From: a virus
IMG/VR virus record: IMGVR_UViG_3300023179_000009
Coordinates: 124,001 to 188,000 of that record
DNA: 64,000 bases
Reading direction: 5' to 3' (one strand)
The position numbers were made by a program, and so were the translations under genes. Each line of letters begins with the position of its first letter. Within the stretch, counting starts at the first letter, position 1. The notes below the pieces were generated by a model. That model had not been told where the DNA came from, did no database searches, and worked only from the letters and a program-made list of their open reading frames with translations. Below are positions 8,434 to 17,019 of the stretch, piece by piece.

Positions 8434-9639
8434 ATGATAAATTCACTCAAAACCCCAGTTGATTTTAGCCCTCCTTTGGCTTTTTTTAAAAAAAAACAAA
8501 CTAAAGATGAAATTAATCTTGAAGAAGTTAATTTTAAAATATACAAATTCAACAACAGACCCAGGCCATCAAAAACTGATAGGATCATCATAGTATCCTG
8601 TTTCTCCGAATTTGGATGCGAAACTTTGGGTTGCATGTATTGTATACCTCGATTGTTAAAGCAATTTCCTGGGAAATATGTCATCGCTATGGGTTGGTAC
8701 GGTAGAGAATATCTGTACAGACATCTTGTGGATGAGTTTTGGGAAATAGATGAAAAATTTATGTTTCTTAGGGATTACACCAAAGCTTTTCATCATGTTT
8801 CAGACAACTTAAAAAGAATAGAACACTCGGCATCAAAATTTGGATCGGTGGTCCCCTCGGCCACCTTGGGTAAATACGTTGTTTCTAATCTTTGTAGAAC
8901 TTGTGGTAAAGTTTGGCACGAGTGGAGAAAAAAAACAGACAACTGTCCAAATTGTCAAAGTACAGTTTTGGTAAGATCTGTTTTTACTGATATAAATTCT
9001 TATAAGCCTTTTGCAAAAAAGATACCTAGGCCAAAACAACCTTTGTTAGATTGGGCCAAATCGATTGTGGGCGAAAACTGTGTGGGTGTTTTTGCAAGAA
9101 AAAGAAAGACTTACGGAAGAAATTTACCAAAAGAATTTTATTTAAAATTAATAGATTTAATTAAATCAAAAGGCTTCAATATAATTTGGCTTGGGGAAAA
9201 ATATAACACCCTACCCTGCCCAGATCCAAGTGTTTTTGACTTTTCGGCAACTTACGAATCTAGAGATCTTGAAAAAACTTTGGCAATTATATGTAATTTA
9301 AAATTTACGATTCAATTTTGGACGGCTTCCACAAGATTATCCGGCATGATGGGCGTTCCCTTTTTGCTTTTTGAAAGCCCAGAACAAATTTACTCCTCAT
9401 ATTCGGGTCTTATGGCCGCTCAAGAAGGAAAAAGATTAGAATTAACTACCTTTGGAAATAAAAAAATTGTAATTTCACATTATCATAATGTGGTGGAAAA
9501 CCAAGAAGAGTGCTTGAATTTAGTTCATAGAGCCATAGATGAGATGGGCAACAATAATTGGCAAGACATAATTGGTTTGGTTGAAGATAATGACTTCTCA
9601 GAAGTTTTGAAAAAAGAATTTTATGAAATGTTAACATGA
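8434..9639 (+). CDS. GT9-like glycosyltransferase with an inserted zinc knuckle
   Basis: The 401-residue protein resembles ADP-heptose-type (GT9, GT-B fold) transferases. The C-terminal half has VGVFARKRKTYGRNLPKEF, a GFNIIWLGE segment, and a TASTRLSGMMGVP segment like the loop where GT9 enzymes recognise the nucleotide-sugar. A CRTC/CPNC pair around residues 150-170 suggests a zinc-binding insertion not usual in GT9. It overlaps the next, related gene by 4 bp (ATGA). The substrate is unknown. Modification of host surface or virion glycans is the likely setting. Confidence 0.6.
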   Translation: MINSLKTPVDFSPPLAFFKKKQTKDEINLEEVNFKIYKFNNRPRPSKTDRIIIVSCFSEFGCETLGCMYCIPRLLKQFPGKYVIAMGWYGREYLYRHLVDEFWEIDEKFMFLRDYTKAFHHVSDNLKRIEHSASKFGSVVPSATLGKYVVSNLCRTCGKVWHEWRKKTDNCPNCQSTVLVRSVFTDINSYKPFAKKIPRPKQPLLDWAKSIVGENCVGVFARKRKTYGRNLPKEFYLKLIDLIKSKGFNIIWLGEKYNTLPCPDPSVFDFSATYESRDLEKTLAIICNLKFTIQFWTASTRLSGMMGVPFLLFESPEQIYSSYSGLMAAQEGKRLELTTFGNKKIVISHYHNVVENQEECLNLVHRAIDEMGNNNWQDIIGLVEDNDFSEVLKKEFYEMLT

Positions 9640-10772
9640 GCGATACATCAGATTTTTTAAAAAGAGTTTCCAAAAGAACCGGGTTTAAAAGGGAATTTTA
9701 TATAGAAAAAAACATTCCCACAGAGCCCAGTAACATTTTAGCCATACCATTTTTTGGCGATTTTGAGTCATTGTTTATTTTATCTTCTTTGATATTAAAA
9801 CCTTTTAAAGAAAAAAATTATGAAAAGTATATTGTTCTTTGTTCCTGGCCAGGGATGCAGGCACTTTTTCCTTGCGTTGATGAATATTGGACAATAGATG
9901 ATCCTTCTTTGTTATCTAATCTTTCTTTAGGATCAAATGGTTTTTTCAATAACTCCAATATATCAGCAGAATTAACAAAAGGCTTGTCAGAGGTTTTAAA
10001 TATTTTCACGCCAAGAGACCTCCAAAAAATTTACAACAAGGGATTTACATCAATTTTTTGGCAAGAATTTAAAGAAATAAAAAGATTCCTTCCGGAAATA
10101 AATTCTTTTTCTTCTTTGCAAGAAGATATTAAAAGACAATTTTTAAAGAAGGAAGGAAGAAAAGTAGTTATTTATCCTTCTTTGAAAATGAATTCTTGGC
10201 AAAGGGGTGCTAGTGTTTCTTTGCCAATTATAAAAGATTTTTGGGTATATTTGGTTGAAAAATTAATTAAAAATAATTTTGATGTTGTTGTTTATCAAAA
10301 CTACTTCACGCATGACCTTTCTAAAGAATTTGCTGATAGGTGCGTTTATTTAAATTTTAATGAAATTTCTAAAATCCTAAGTTGCATAAGGGAGTCCGGT
10401 TTGTTACTGGATATACATTCAGGAATATCAAGATTTGCGGTGGCAGCACGTTGCCCATATCTTGCTGTTGTAGAAAGACAATTATTTGTTTATAATAAAG
10501 TTTATGAGGTGGATGATTTGTGTGCCAAAGATTTGCAGAAAAAATATATCTTTTCTTTTGCCTCTCAAACGACAACCTGTTCTAAGGAAGAGTGGGATGT
10601 AACGGTATTGGATAATGTTTTTAATAAATTAAATTCTTTTTTACCTGAGATTGACTATAAAAAAATTCCTAGCACCGCTAGTTCTTATGATGTAGTGTCT
10701 CATGATAATATAAGAAATATAGTTTCTAAAAGATTAGGCACTCATTTTATAAAAACTTCAAAAAATAAATAA
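9636..10772 (+). CDS. GT9-like protein, distant paralogue of the preceding gene
   Basis: 378 residues, translationally coupled to the previous gene through an ATGA overlap. The shared layout includes an N-terminal IPFFGDFESLFILSSL, a middle VVIYPSLKMNSWQRG and a C-terminal segment with a small-residue loop (LLLDIHSGISRFAVAARCPYL). It lacks the zinc knuckle of its neighbour. I infer a GT-B fold and glycosyltransferase or related activity, with low certainty. Confidence 0.55.
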   Translation: MSDTSDFLKRVSKRTGFKREFYIEKNIPTEPSNILAIPFFGDFESLFILSSLILKPFKEKNYEKYIVLCSWPGMQALFPCVDEYWTIDDPSLLSNLSLGSNGFFNNSNISAELTKGLSEVLNIFTPRDLQKIYNKGFTSIFWQEFKEIKRFLPEINSFSSLQEDIKRQFLKKEGRKVVIYPSLKMNSWQRGASVSLPIIKDFWVYLVEKLIKNNFDVVVYQNYFTHDLSKEFADRCVYLNFNEISKILSCIRESGLLLDIHSGISRFAVAARCPYLAVVERQLFVYNKVYEVDDLCAKDLQKKYIFSFASQTTTCSKEEWDVTVLDNVFNKLNSFLPEIDYKKIPSTASSYDVVSHDNIRNIVSKRLGTHFIKTSKNK

Positions 10773-10786
10773 TTAAGGAGATTTAA

Positions 10787-11113
10787 ATGTCAAATGTAAC
10801 AAGAGTTAAAGTAGAATTGAAAAAGAAGCACAATGATCCTCAAAGAAACTTTAAGGATATGCTTCAAGAATTTAAAAAAAGAGTAAGCAACGCAGGAATA
10901 TTGCACGATTATAAAGACCATCAATTTTATGAAACCAAGTCTCAAAAGAAGAGAAAAAAAAGAATTGCTATGGAAAAGAAATTGCAGATGGAGAACTTAG
11001 AAAAAAGAATACTTGGCGGAGAACAAGTGAGAGCCTCGGCTGGACTTTTAAAAAAGGTTTTAGCTCATATGAACAAAAATAGCAAGAAGAAGAATTATAA
11101 TCACGAGGATTAA
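10787..11113 (+). CDS. rpsU: Ribosomal protein bS21, phage-encoded
   Basis: The N-terminal half matches bS21. It has FKDMLQEFKKRVSNAGIL, then a YKDHQFYETKSQKKRKKR segment equivalent to the REFYEKPT..RKRAK block, then a lysine-rich tail. At 108 residues it is longer than cellular bS21 (about 57-71), with a basic C-terminal extension. bS21 binds the 30S subunit near the anti-Shine-Dalgarno region and affects initiation. Phage bS21 genes are known from marine and huge phages. A strong AAGGAG lies six bases before the ATG. IF3, PDF and Pth2 elsewhere in the window support a translation-takeover role. Confidence 0.88.
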   Translation: MSNVTRVKVELKKKHNDPQRNFKDMLQEFKKRVSNAGILHDYKDHQFYETKSQKKRKKRIAMEKKLQMENLEKRILGGEQVRASAGLLKKVLAHMNKNSKKKNYNHED

Positions 11114-11137
11114 TAATATATAATAAAGAGGTTTAAT

Positions 11138-11437
11138 ATGTCGAAAAACAAAAAAGTAATGAGTATAGCTATTCTTCCAGAGATGCACGAAGATCTAAAA
11201 AGAGCGGCAAAAAGAAAAGGTGTTTCTTCTTCTACTTACGTTGGTGATTTGGTAGAAAAAGCTTTAAAAGTTAATCCCGATGAGGATGTTGTTGTTATTG
11301 GCAAACCAATAGAAGATGACATTCAACCAATTATATTAAAAATACCGGTTTCAATTACTTCTAATCATGAAAAGTTAAAAGATTGGTTGGATTTACAACT
11401 TAAAGGTATCCTACAAGCCATGACTGGTCAAGATTGA
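11138..11437 (+). CDS. Ribbon-helix-helix-like DNA-binding protein
   Basis: 99 residues. The N-terminal 45 residues (VMSIAILPEMHEDLKRAA then KGVSSSTYVGDLVEKAL) have a beta strand followed by two helices, as in CopG/Arc-type ribbon-helix-helix domains. The C-terminal half has no recognised domain. A GAGG site lies eight bases before the ATG, and the stop overlaps the ATG of peptide deformylase by one base. A transcriptional regulator of the neighbouring genes is plausible but unproven. Confidence 0.65.
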   Translation: MSKNKKVMSIAILPEMHEDLKRAAKRKGVSSSTYVGDLVEKALKVNPDEDVVVIGKPIEDDIQPIILKIPVSITSNHEKLKDWLDLQLKGILQAMTGQD

Positions 11438-11955
11438 TGTTTATTGTAAAACCAGAAGACATACCTGAATATAATAATATTTTAGATGTAAATTTTGAAA
11501 ATTTGATTGAAAAATATAAAATTTTCCAAGATTTACAATTTATTTGCGAGAAAGAAAAAGGGATAGGCATATCAGCCGTACAAGTTGGTTTGCCTATTAA
11601 ATTATTTTTAATAAAAGGAGATGGAAGTTGTCCTTTTATTAAAAATAATGAATACGCTTGTTTCGTCAACTGTAACTATGAACCTTTAGATGATTCTAAA
11701 AATATAATTACAATAGAAGGCTGCTTGTCTTTAAAAAATAAAAATAACCAAATTCGTCACTTCAAGGTTGAAAGATACAGCGGTGTTAGAATTCATGGTT
11801 ATCGATTTTTATTTGATAAAAAATTAGAATTTGTTAAGATAAATGAAAATTTAAACTTTGATCAACAAGGTATAGTTTTTCAACATGAAATTGATCATCA
11901 AATGGGAAAAGATGGATTAATTTCAAAAAAAGGTCAAGAAATATTCATCTGGTGA
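11437..11955 (+). CDS. def: Peptide deformylase
   Basis: Removes the N-formyl group from nascent proteins. All three motifs are present: GIGISAVQVG (motif 1, GxGxAAxQ), EGCLS (motif 2, metal-binding Cys) and HEIDH (motif 3, two metal His and the catalytic Glu). The 172-residue length is typical. The ATG at 11437 shares its A with the previous stop codon. A TTG three bases earlier is the only alternative. Phage deformylases are known in marine phages. It belongs with bS21 and IF3 in a translation-related set. Confidence 0.92.
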   Translation: MFIVKPEDIPEYNNILDVNFENLIEKYKIFQDLQFICEKEKGIGISAVQVGLPIKLFLIKGDGSCPFIKNNEYACFVNCNYEPLDDSKNIITIEGCLSLKNKNNQIRHFKVERYSGVRIHGYRFLFDKKLEFVKINENLNFDQQGIVFQHEIDHQMGKDGLISKKGQEIFIW

Positions 11956-11958
11956 ATC

Positions 11959-12243
11959 ATGTCTTTAAGTAAAAAACAATTAAAAGATGTTTGTTGTTTG
12001 GGCCTCAAAAGTCTGCAATGCAGATATTTGGATGAGGACACCAGCGATTCTGGTGGTCTTGTTTATATTTGCAAAAAAAAGTCGCCGGATAAAAAAATTA
12101 TAGACTCGGAGATTACGGATTTTTTGAATATGTTGAAAATGAGAGGGCAAGACCCCAAACAACAAACAGTGGCTTTAAGCGATAATTGTGAAGGCTTTAT
12201 GCCTTTTAAAAACAAAGTTCAAGGGTATGACATTAAAAATTGA
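11959..12243 (+). CDS. Hypothetical protein with conserved-looking cysteines
   Basis: 94 residues starting three bases after peptide deformylase. Cysteines are spaced as CC...QCRYL...YICKKK...DNCEGF, which suggests metal binding or disulfides, but I recognise no family. It ends just before a bidirectional terminator and is the last gene of its transcription unit. Confidence 0.68.
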   Translation: MSLSKKQLKDVCCLGLKSLQCRYLDEDTSDSGGLVYICKKKSPDKKIIDSEITDFLNMLKMRGQDPKQQTVALSDNCEGFMPFKNKVQGYDIKN

Positions 12244-12265
12244 ATGAAAATAATCCAAAATTTTA

Positions 12266-12302
12266 AAAATTAAGAATTTTAGAATCAAAAATTCTTAATT
12301 TT
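12266..12302. terminator. Bidirectional intrinsic terminator between convergent genes
   Basis: A perfect 15-bp inverted repeat (arms 12266-12280 and 12288-12302) with a 7-base loop carries A and T runs at both ends. It lies between the plus-strand unit ending at 12243 and the minus-strand lipoprotein gene ending at 12322, so it can end transcription from both sides. Confidence 0.75.
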
Positions 12303-12321
12303 GGTTTGAAAAATATTTTAA

Positions 12322-12825
12322 TTATTTTTGCATTGCCTTTAGTGATTTTTGTTTTTTAATCAAATTAAGAATTTTTTCTTCGCAATTTGTGTTCAAAGCT
12401 TTTTCAAAAACAGCATTTTCGATTTCTTGATTGTCGGAAAAAACTATTTCTTTGGCAAGAATATTTGCTGTTTTTTCGTATTTTTTAGACTCAGATCTGT
12501 AGTGCAACACCATTATTGTTAAGCAACCTATCCCAATTATGGCCACCATCGTTCCGCCCGGACCAGATAAAACTTGAATTCCGCTATTTTCATAGACACT
12601 TTGCAAATTTATGATCCCTTGTTGAATCTTGTCCAGGCGACTGTTTTGGATGCTTTGCTGGTTTTTTAAAGCCTCCAAGTCTGCAATAATTCCGTTTTGA
12701 TTATTCTTTAATTCCTCTATTTTTCCATTTTGGTTATTGATTTTAGGAGATCTAGGTGAGAAATTTCCACAACCTGATAAAACCAGGACTAAAAAAGTGA
12801 AGATTAAAAAATATGCAGTTTTCAT
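12322..12825 (-). CDS. Lipoprotein with distal TM segment, possible unimolecular spanin
   Basis: The 167-residue protein has an N-terminal signal with lipobox LSGC (Cys19), a coiled-coil-like stretch of about 50 residues (IEELKNNQNG, LEALKNQQS, LDKIQQGIINL), a transmembrane segment at about residues 92-109 and a charged tail of some 55 residues. Lipid anchor plus C-proximal membrane span is the layout of u-spanins such as T1 gp11, which fuse inner and outer membranes at lysis. The long tail is unusual. AGGAGG precedes the ATG. No holin or endolysin lies next to it, so the call is tentative. Confidence 0.55.
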   Translation of the reverse strand: MKTAYFLIFTFLVLVLSGCGNFSPRSPKINNQNGKIEELKNNQNGIIADLEALKNQQSIQNSRLDKIQQGIINLQSVYENSGIQVLSGPGGTMVAIIGIGCLTIMVLHYRSESKKYEKTANILAKEIVFSDNQEIENAVFEKALNTNCEEKILNLIKKQKSLKAMQK

Positions 12826-12898
12826 AAAGCCTCCTTGATTACAAAATTATTTATTATTGATAAGAGGAAATCTTAATGAATTTCTTATTTAAGGGGTC

Positions 12899-12927
12899 TT
12901 GATTTATTTTAAGAACTTGTGCATAAT
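12899..12927 (+). promoter_or_regulatory. Sigma-70-like promoter upstream of 12954
   Basis: TTGATT and CATAAT are separated by 17 bases and lie 27 bases before the GTG start of the next gene, which has AAGGAG. It faces away from the lipoprotein gene, in the divergent spacer. Confidence 0.5.
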
Positions 12928-12953
12928 CCTGACTTCCCCCAAGGAGATAACTT

Positions 12954-13370
12954 GTGTCGAGAAGACCAAAGAGAACCTATGAAGAACCTTTTTTTGAAAA
13001 AGGTCGTCATATAAAAGATCTTAGAATTATCATAAAGGAGGGAATTAAGATTTTCTTTGAAAATAAAAAGTGGTTTGCTGGAGGAAAAATTCCTCAATGC
13101 GAACTGCTCTCGGATAGTAGTGTTGATGTAGTTCTTAAAACTCCATTTAACGAAAGTTCTTTTGGTTTTTTTCATGATTGTTGTTTGTCAAAAATTTCTT
13201 GTCCAAAAGATTTTGTAGACGAAGGTGTCCCTTGGGAGGTTTGTTATCTCATAAGTCTTTTGAGAGAAATGAAAATCTACGGCTTGCCAAAAGATTTCCA
13301 GCCTGGATTTTTAATGTTGTTTTTCAAATTCTGTAAGGGAATAAATATCCCTCAACCGCCTGTTTTTTGA
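12954..13370 (+). CDS. Hypothetical protein
   Basis: 138 residues beginning at GTG with AAGGAG seven bases upstream. The N-terminus is basic (MSRRPKRTYEEPF) and the rest is rich in Phe and Cys (FHDCCLSKISCP). No family recognised. It begins a run of four tightly spaced or overlapping small genes that ends with the repeat protein at 13924. Confidence 0.65.
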   Translation: MSRRPKRTYEEPFFEKGRHIKDLRIIIKEGIKIFFENKKWFAGGKIPQCELLSDSSVDVVLKTPFNESSFGFFHDCCLSKISCPKDFVDEGVPWEVCYLISLLREMKIYGLPKDFQPGFLMLFFKFCKGINIPQPPVF

Positions 13371-13371
13371 G

Positions 13372-13707
13372 ATGGAATCCAAAGATCTAGAACTTATATC
13401 CGGTAGATTTTTAGAGATGGAAATACCTAAAGAAAAAAAGTTTCTTCTTAAGTATTTTACCGGAAAAGTTCAGGTTGCTTTTTTGAGATTTTATTTGGTC
13501 TTTGGAACAATTCGAAATTTTACAAACCACACAGGTCTTTACTGTAGTCACACTTTGCTGAAAAGATTTCGTAAAAGATATTTGGACATAACTTTTTTGT
13601 ATGAAAAATCAAAAAAAGAAATGACCGAAGAAAGTTTGCGAATTTTGAATTTAATTGAATCGGGTAAATTAAACTTAGCCAAATTAAAAAAAGGAGAAAT
13701 AAAATGA
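13372..13707 (+). CDS. Hypothetical protein, possible helix-turn-helix
   Basis: 111 mostly helical, basic residues. The segment TIRNFTNHTGLYCSHTLLKRFRKRY resembles a helix-turn-helix recognition region (turn near THTGLY), but this is weak. It starts one base after the previous stop and overlaps the next gene by 4 bp (ATGA). Confidence 0.62.
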   Translation: MESKDLELISGRFLEMEIPKEKKFLLKYFTGKVQVAFLRFYLVFGTIRNFTNHTGLYCSHTLLKRFRKRYLDITFLYEKSKKEMTEESLRILNLIESGKLNLAKLKKGEIK

Positions 13708-13940
13708 GTGATTTCTTAAAAATTCAAAGTTTGATCCAAGAAGGTTTTTCTTGCTTGGGTATGCTTAATGAAGCTCAATCTAAGTGTTGTTTAATAAAAA
13801 ATAAAATTGAAAATGATTTTTTTAATGAAGATTTTGACCCATCCACCGAAATTAATCAAATATCAGCCGACATCGATACATATTCCAATAAGTTGTTTTT
13901 GCTTAAAAAGGAATTAAAATCTTATGGGGCAATTTGTTAA
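13704..13940 (+). CDS. Small helical hypothetical protein
   Basis: 78 residues with heptad-like Leu/Ile spacing. AAAGGAG lies nine bases before the ATG. Both ends overlap its neighbours (4 bp upstream, 17 bp downstream), so translation is probably coupled. No function recognised. Confidence 0.62.
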   Translation: MSDFLKIQSLIQEGFSCLGMLNEAQSKCCLIKNKIENDFFNEDFDPSTEINQISADIDTYSNKLFLLKKELKSYGAIC

Positions 13941-14331
13941 TTGGAAAGAATGGCTTCTTTTTAAAGAATCAAAATCTAAGAAAAGAAAAAATAAAAAGAA
14001 AACGCTTGCGGTAAATTTTTTAAATTATTATCATCCCTATTATAGTGATGACAATAGTGGAGAAGAAATAACAGGAGCAGATCATCAAGGAGACTCAGGA
14101 TCTGAGATATCAGAGTCCAAAAAAAGTATAAGAACACCAAATTATTTTTTTGATAAATGGCTGGAAAAAATTGAAGATTTACAGAAGGAAGTCAAAAATT
14201 TAATCAACAAGCCAGAGACAAAGAAGCCAGAGACAAAGAAGCCAGAGACAAAGAAGCCAGAGACAAAGAAGCCAGAGACAAAGAAGCCAGAGACAAAGAA
14301 GCCAGAGACAAAGAAGCCAGAGACAGACTGA
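13924..14331 (+). CDS. Protein with WKEWL-type N-terminal tag and PETKK repeat tail
   Basis: 135 residues. The N-terminus (MGQFVNWKEWLLFKESK) resembles the short amphipathic tags found on several other proteins in this window and the T4 internal-protein targeting sequence. A basic segment, an acidic Ser-rich linker and a coiled-coil-like EKIEDLQKEVKNL follow. The protein ends in eight KPETK units encoded by a 15-bp tandem repeat. The low-complexity tail probably varies in length by replication slippage. A packaged DNA-binding internal protein is possible. Confidence 0.6.
   Translation: MGQFVNWKEWLLFKESKSKKRKNKKKTLAVNFLNYYHPYYSDDNSGEEITGADHQGDSGSEISESKKSIRTPNYFFDKWLEKIEDLQKEVKNLINKPETKKPETKKPETKKPETKKPETKKPETKKPETKKPETD
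14211..14325 (+). repeat. 15-bp tandem repeat, about 7.7 copies, coding KPETK units
   Basis: The unit GCCAGAGACAAAGAA repeats head to tail with no substitutions, starting at 14211 and every 15 bases to the partial last copy. Perfect identity indicates recent expansion by slippage. The unit length is a multiple of three, so copy-number change keeps the frame. Confidence 0.95.
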
Positions 14332-14347
14332 GTTGGTAGATATTTTT

Positions 14348-14800
14348 ATGCAAAATGATTTTTGTTTTGTGTTCGATACAAATGAACATCTTAAATATAC
14401 AAAGTTTATTTCTAGAGATTCAAAAGAAATTAAGAAATCCTTACACGTTCAGCAAAATATTGTTGGTACTTTTGTGTACGCTCTTTGTGTTCACGAAAGT
14501 TTAAATAAAAACAAAAAAATAGAAATCAAAAATAGTTTTGGAAACTGTTTAACGCCAGAAGTTTACGATACGGTCAGAGATTTGTTTTGCTTTGAGGGCG
14601 TTGATGTTTCCTATATAGGATTTGTTCCAATAAGTTACAGGATAATATCTCCCGAGTCAGATTGGGATTCATATGTTCCTTTGCCTTTTTCTTTAATTAA
14701 AAAATACTTAAATAAAGAAGAAATTACTAATTTTTCTAAATGGTCAAGTCAATATAAAGATCAACATTTTAAAATACAATTAATTCAATTTGTTGGGTAA
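14348..14800 (+). CDS. Hypothetical protein
   Basis: 150 residues from ATG 14348; a TTG at 14333 in the same frame would add five. Composition is that of a soluble alpha/beta protein (FCFVFDTNEHLKY at the start, YVPLPFSLIKKYL later). No motif recognised. It lies 3 bp upstream of dCMP deaminase, so the two are probably co-transcribed. Confidence 0.6.
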   Translation: MQNDFCFVFDTNEHLKYTKFISRDSKEIKKSLHVQQNIVGTFVYALCVHESLNKNKKIEIKNSFGNCLTPEVYDTVRDLFCFEGVDVSYIGFVPISYRIISPESDWDSYVPLPFSLIKKYLNKEEITNFSKWSSQYKDQHFKIQLIQFVG

Positions 14801-14803
14801 AAT

Positions 14804-15334
14804 ATGGCAAAATTTAGACAGACCGCAGATAGAGATTCTAGATACATGGGCCTTGCTTGGATGATGGCATATTGTTCAAAAGACCCCAATACGCAAGTCG
14901 GGGCTTACATAGTGTCTGAAGATAATTATGTTTTAGGAGGAGGATATAATGGCCCGCCGAGAAACATTAAAGATGAAGACGTTAACTGGGATAGGTTTCC
15001 TAACGAAGAAAATAATTTATGTAAGTATGATGTAATTATTCACGCAGAGATTAATGCGATGAGTAACATGTATTTACAAAATATAAATTTATTAAATGCA
15101 ACACTTTATGTAACCGCTTTGCCTTGCCCAACTTGCATGAAGCAAATTGTCGGTAGAGGTATAGGCAGAGTTGTTTATTTGGATTTTCAATCCAGTCCAG
15201 AATCAAGTCTAAGAAACACAGAATGGTGTGAAAAAACTTTTAAAATAGCTAATCTTGGCAACACAAAAGTTGAAAAATTCATAGGCAACATCGATTGGGT
15301 GGAAGATTGGGCCTCAAAACGTCCAAAAAATTAG
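14804..15334 (+). CDS. Deoxycytidylate (dCMP) deaminase
   Basis: Converts dCMP to dUMP for dTTP synthesis. Zinc and catalytic motifs are clear: HAEINAM (HxE) and PCPTCMKQIV (PCxxC). DPNTQVGAYIV and GGGYNGPPRN match substrate-binding parts of the ComEB/dCMP deaminase family. Length (176) is typical. Such enzymes are common in large phages that adjust nucleotide pools. In this AT-rich genome a supply of dTTP precursor makes sense. Confidence 0.9.
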   Translation: MAKFRQTADRDSRYMGLAWMMAYCSKDPNTQVGAYIVSEDNYVLGGGYNGPPRNIKDEDVNWDRFPNEENNLCKYDVIIHAEINAMSNMYLQNINLLNATLYVTALPCPTCMKQIVGRGIGRVVYLDFQSSPESSLRNTEWCEKTFKIANLGNTKVEKFIGNIDWVEDWASKRPKN

Positions 15335-15344
15335 AAATATTTGG

Positions 15345-16424
15345 ATGGAGTTTTCTGGCAGTAAACATATAAATAATATCATGGCTTTAAAATATAACCT
15401 AAAAACAGGAAGTTGCAATCATAATTGCAGAAACATTGAATCGGAAATCAATCCAGATTTTTCTATAAAAAGACACGATACAAGGCCCTCTTTTCGTGTT
15501 TCAATAGAGGATTGCAATGGACCTTTTGATTTTCGTGGATTAATTGTTGAAATCAATATGTGGTCCGCTGCAAAATTGAAGACAGACCTGAGCGAATCTG
15601 CTGATTATTTTTCTGTTGCCGATAATATAGGGTTCAATCAGATTATGGTGGGAGACATCATCATAGTGGATCAGGTAAGATCACCAGAAAAGATGTTGGT
15701 TCTTGGTTTTGATGAAAAAAATAAATTTATTAAGGTCCAAAGATCTTATCACGGAACAGATGCCAATTCTTATAAAAAAGGAACCAAGATAAGAATTTTT
15801 AGAATAATGAATGAACAAGCTAGAGTAGAAATGGATTTTAAAGATGTTGAAAATGTTGATGGCACACTTGATAATGATGTCATTCAATCTTCTTTTTTAA
15901 CATATGATTGGAAGCCAGAGGACACATGTCTCCCAGGAATCTATTACTTGGAATTCAAGGTTTTAAAAATGATAGATGTTGTTTATTTTATTCCTGATGG
16001 TGCTTGGGTTGGCGAAGTGTTTAAAAATAATGAAGACGGATTCTATTACACAGGTTCCACCGAATCCAACTCATCCGTTAGATTAGAATACAATCAAGTG
16101 GATAATAAGTATTTCTTAAAACAAATTCCTTGGAACGGCGAGATCCACCTCCACTCAGATAATCAACACTACACTGGAGAAAATCACAATGACGGCTCTG
16201 TGTTGTTGATAAAAGATAAATCAGATAAAAGTAATTCCTATAACAATAATGGAATTTTAAATTCTCAAAACGTCTCGGTTATACCGAGTTTTACAAGCCC
16301 CAGTTTAACACCCGAAGATTTTGGTTGTTTTATAGGGGAAGGCGTTGAGTGGGTCAGAAGATTTCCTTCTAATAACGAAGGATTCATTGTGCAAATAGTC
16401 GATAGTTTTACAACAGAAATCTAA
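15345..16424 (+). CDS. Putative virion structural protein (baseplate/fibre-like)
   Basis: 359 residues, beta-rich. It contains DFRGLIVEINMW, a turn-rich DIIIVDQVRSPEKML segment, and TCLPGIYYLEFKVLK, the last resembling the immunoglobulin-like turn seen in phage upper-baseplate (BppU-type) proteins. The C-terminal half is Asn/Ser-rich. No enzyme motif. The assignment is by style only. Confidence 0.45.
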   Translation: MEFSGSKHINNIMALKYNLKTGSCNHNCRNIESEINPDFSIKRHDTRPSFRVSIEDCNGPFDFRGLIVEINMWSAAKLKTDLSESADYFSVADNIGFNQIMVGDIIIVDQVRSPEKMLVLGFDEKNKFIKVQRSYHGTDANSYKKGTKIRIFRIMNEQARVEMDFKDVENVDGTLDNDVIQSSFLTYDWKPEDTCLPGIYYLEFKVLKMIDVVYFIPDGAWVGEVFKNNEDGFYYTGSTESNSSVRLEYNQVDNKYFLKQIPWNGEIHLHSDNQHYTGENHNDGSVLLIKDKSDKSNSYNNNGILNSQNVSVIPSFTSPSLTPEDFGCFIGEGVEWVRRFPSNNEGFIVQIVDSFTTEI

Positions 16425-16443
16425 GAAAGGATATAAAGCCCTA

Positions 16444-17019
16444 ATGGCTATAAATGGTAATTTTGGAAGGTATTCAAAGTTTGATGATAATTCAAAAAAG
16501 GATCGAGTCAGGTGCAACGAACAAATCAGAATACCTCAGGTTTTAGTGATTCATGATGGGAAAAATTTAGGGGTGATGCAAAGCAGATCAGCCCTACAGT
16601 TGGCTAGAAGTTTTGATTTAGATTTGGTTGAAGTTGCTCCCAACGCCAGACCTCCAGTTTGTCATATTATAGATTACGGAAAATACATGTATGACAAGCA
16701 AAAGAAGCAAAAAGAATCCAATAGTAAACAAAACCAAGTTAAAGAAAAAGAAATAGACTTCAGGTACGTTATAGCTGATGGGGATCTTAATACAAAATCT
16801 AATCAAATAAGAGTTTTCTTAACAAAAGGCTACAAAGTAAAGTGTGTTTGTAAATTTAGGCAGCGTGAAAATGCTCATAAAAATCAAGGCTTTGAGGTTT
16901 TCAAAAAGTTATTGGATTCTTTAAATGATATCGCAGCCGTTGAATCTCCGCCAAAACTTGATGGAACTAATATAGTTTGTCGTTTAGAACCAATTAAAAA
17001 TAAGTCAAAAGTATTATGA
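16444..17019 (+). CDS. infC: Translation initiation factor IF-3
   Basis: The 191-residue protein carries both IF3 domains. The N-terminal domain has RCNEQIRIPQVLVI, GVMQSRSAL, LDLVEVAPNARPPVC and IIDYGKYMYDKQKK (cellular: P.a.PPVCrimdygky.y). The C-terminal domain has the IADGDLNTKSNQIRVFLTKG and CKFRQRE segments. IF3 binds 30S next to the bS21 and anti-Shine-Dalgarno region and proofreads start codon selection. An AAAGGAT site lies upstream and the gene overlaps the epimerase by 4 bp. A phage IF3 with a phage bS21 points to altered initiation during infection. Confidence 0.93.
   Translation: MAINGNFGRYSKFDDNSKKDRVRCNEQIRIPQVLVIHDGKNLGVMQSRSALQLARSFDLDLVEVAPNARPPVCHIIDYGKYMYDKQKKQKESNSKQNQVKEKEIDFRYVIADGDLNTKSNQIRVFLTKGYKVKCVCKFRQRENAHKNQGFEVFKKLLDSLNDIAAVESPPKLDGTNIVCRLEPIKNKSKVL

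Noticed and set aside
12909-13175. 88-residue minus-strand ORF
   Set aside because: Opposes a gene at 12954 that has AAGGAG and a promoter-like sequence.
14211-14325. CRISPR-like direct repeats
   Set aside because: The units are contiguous 15-mers without spacers and stay in frame as KPETK. No cas gene is present.
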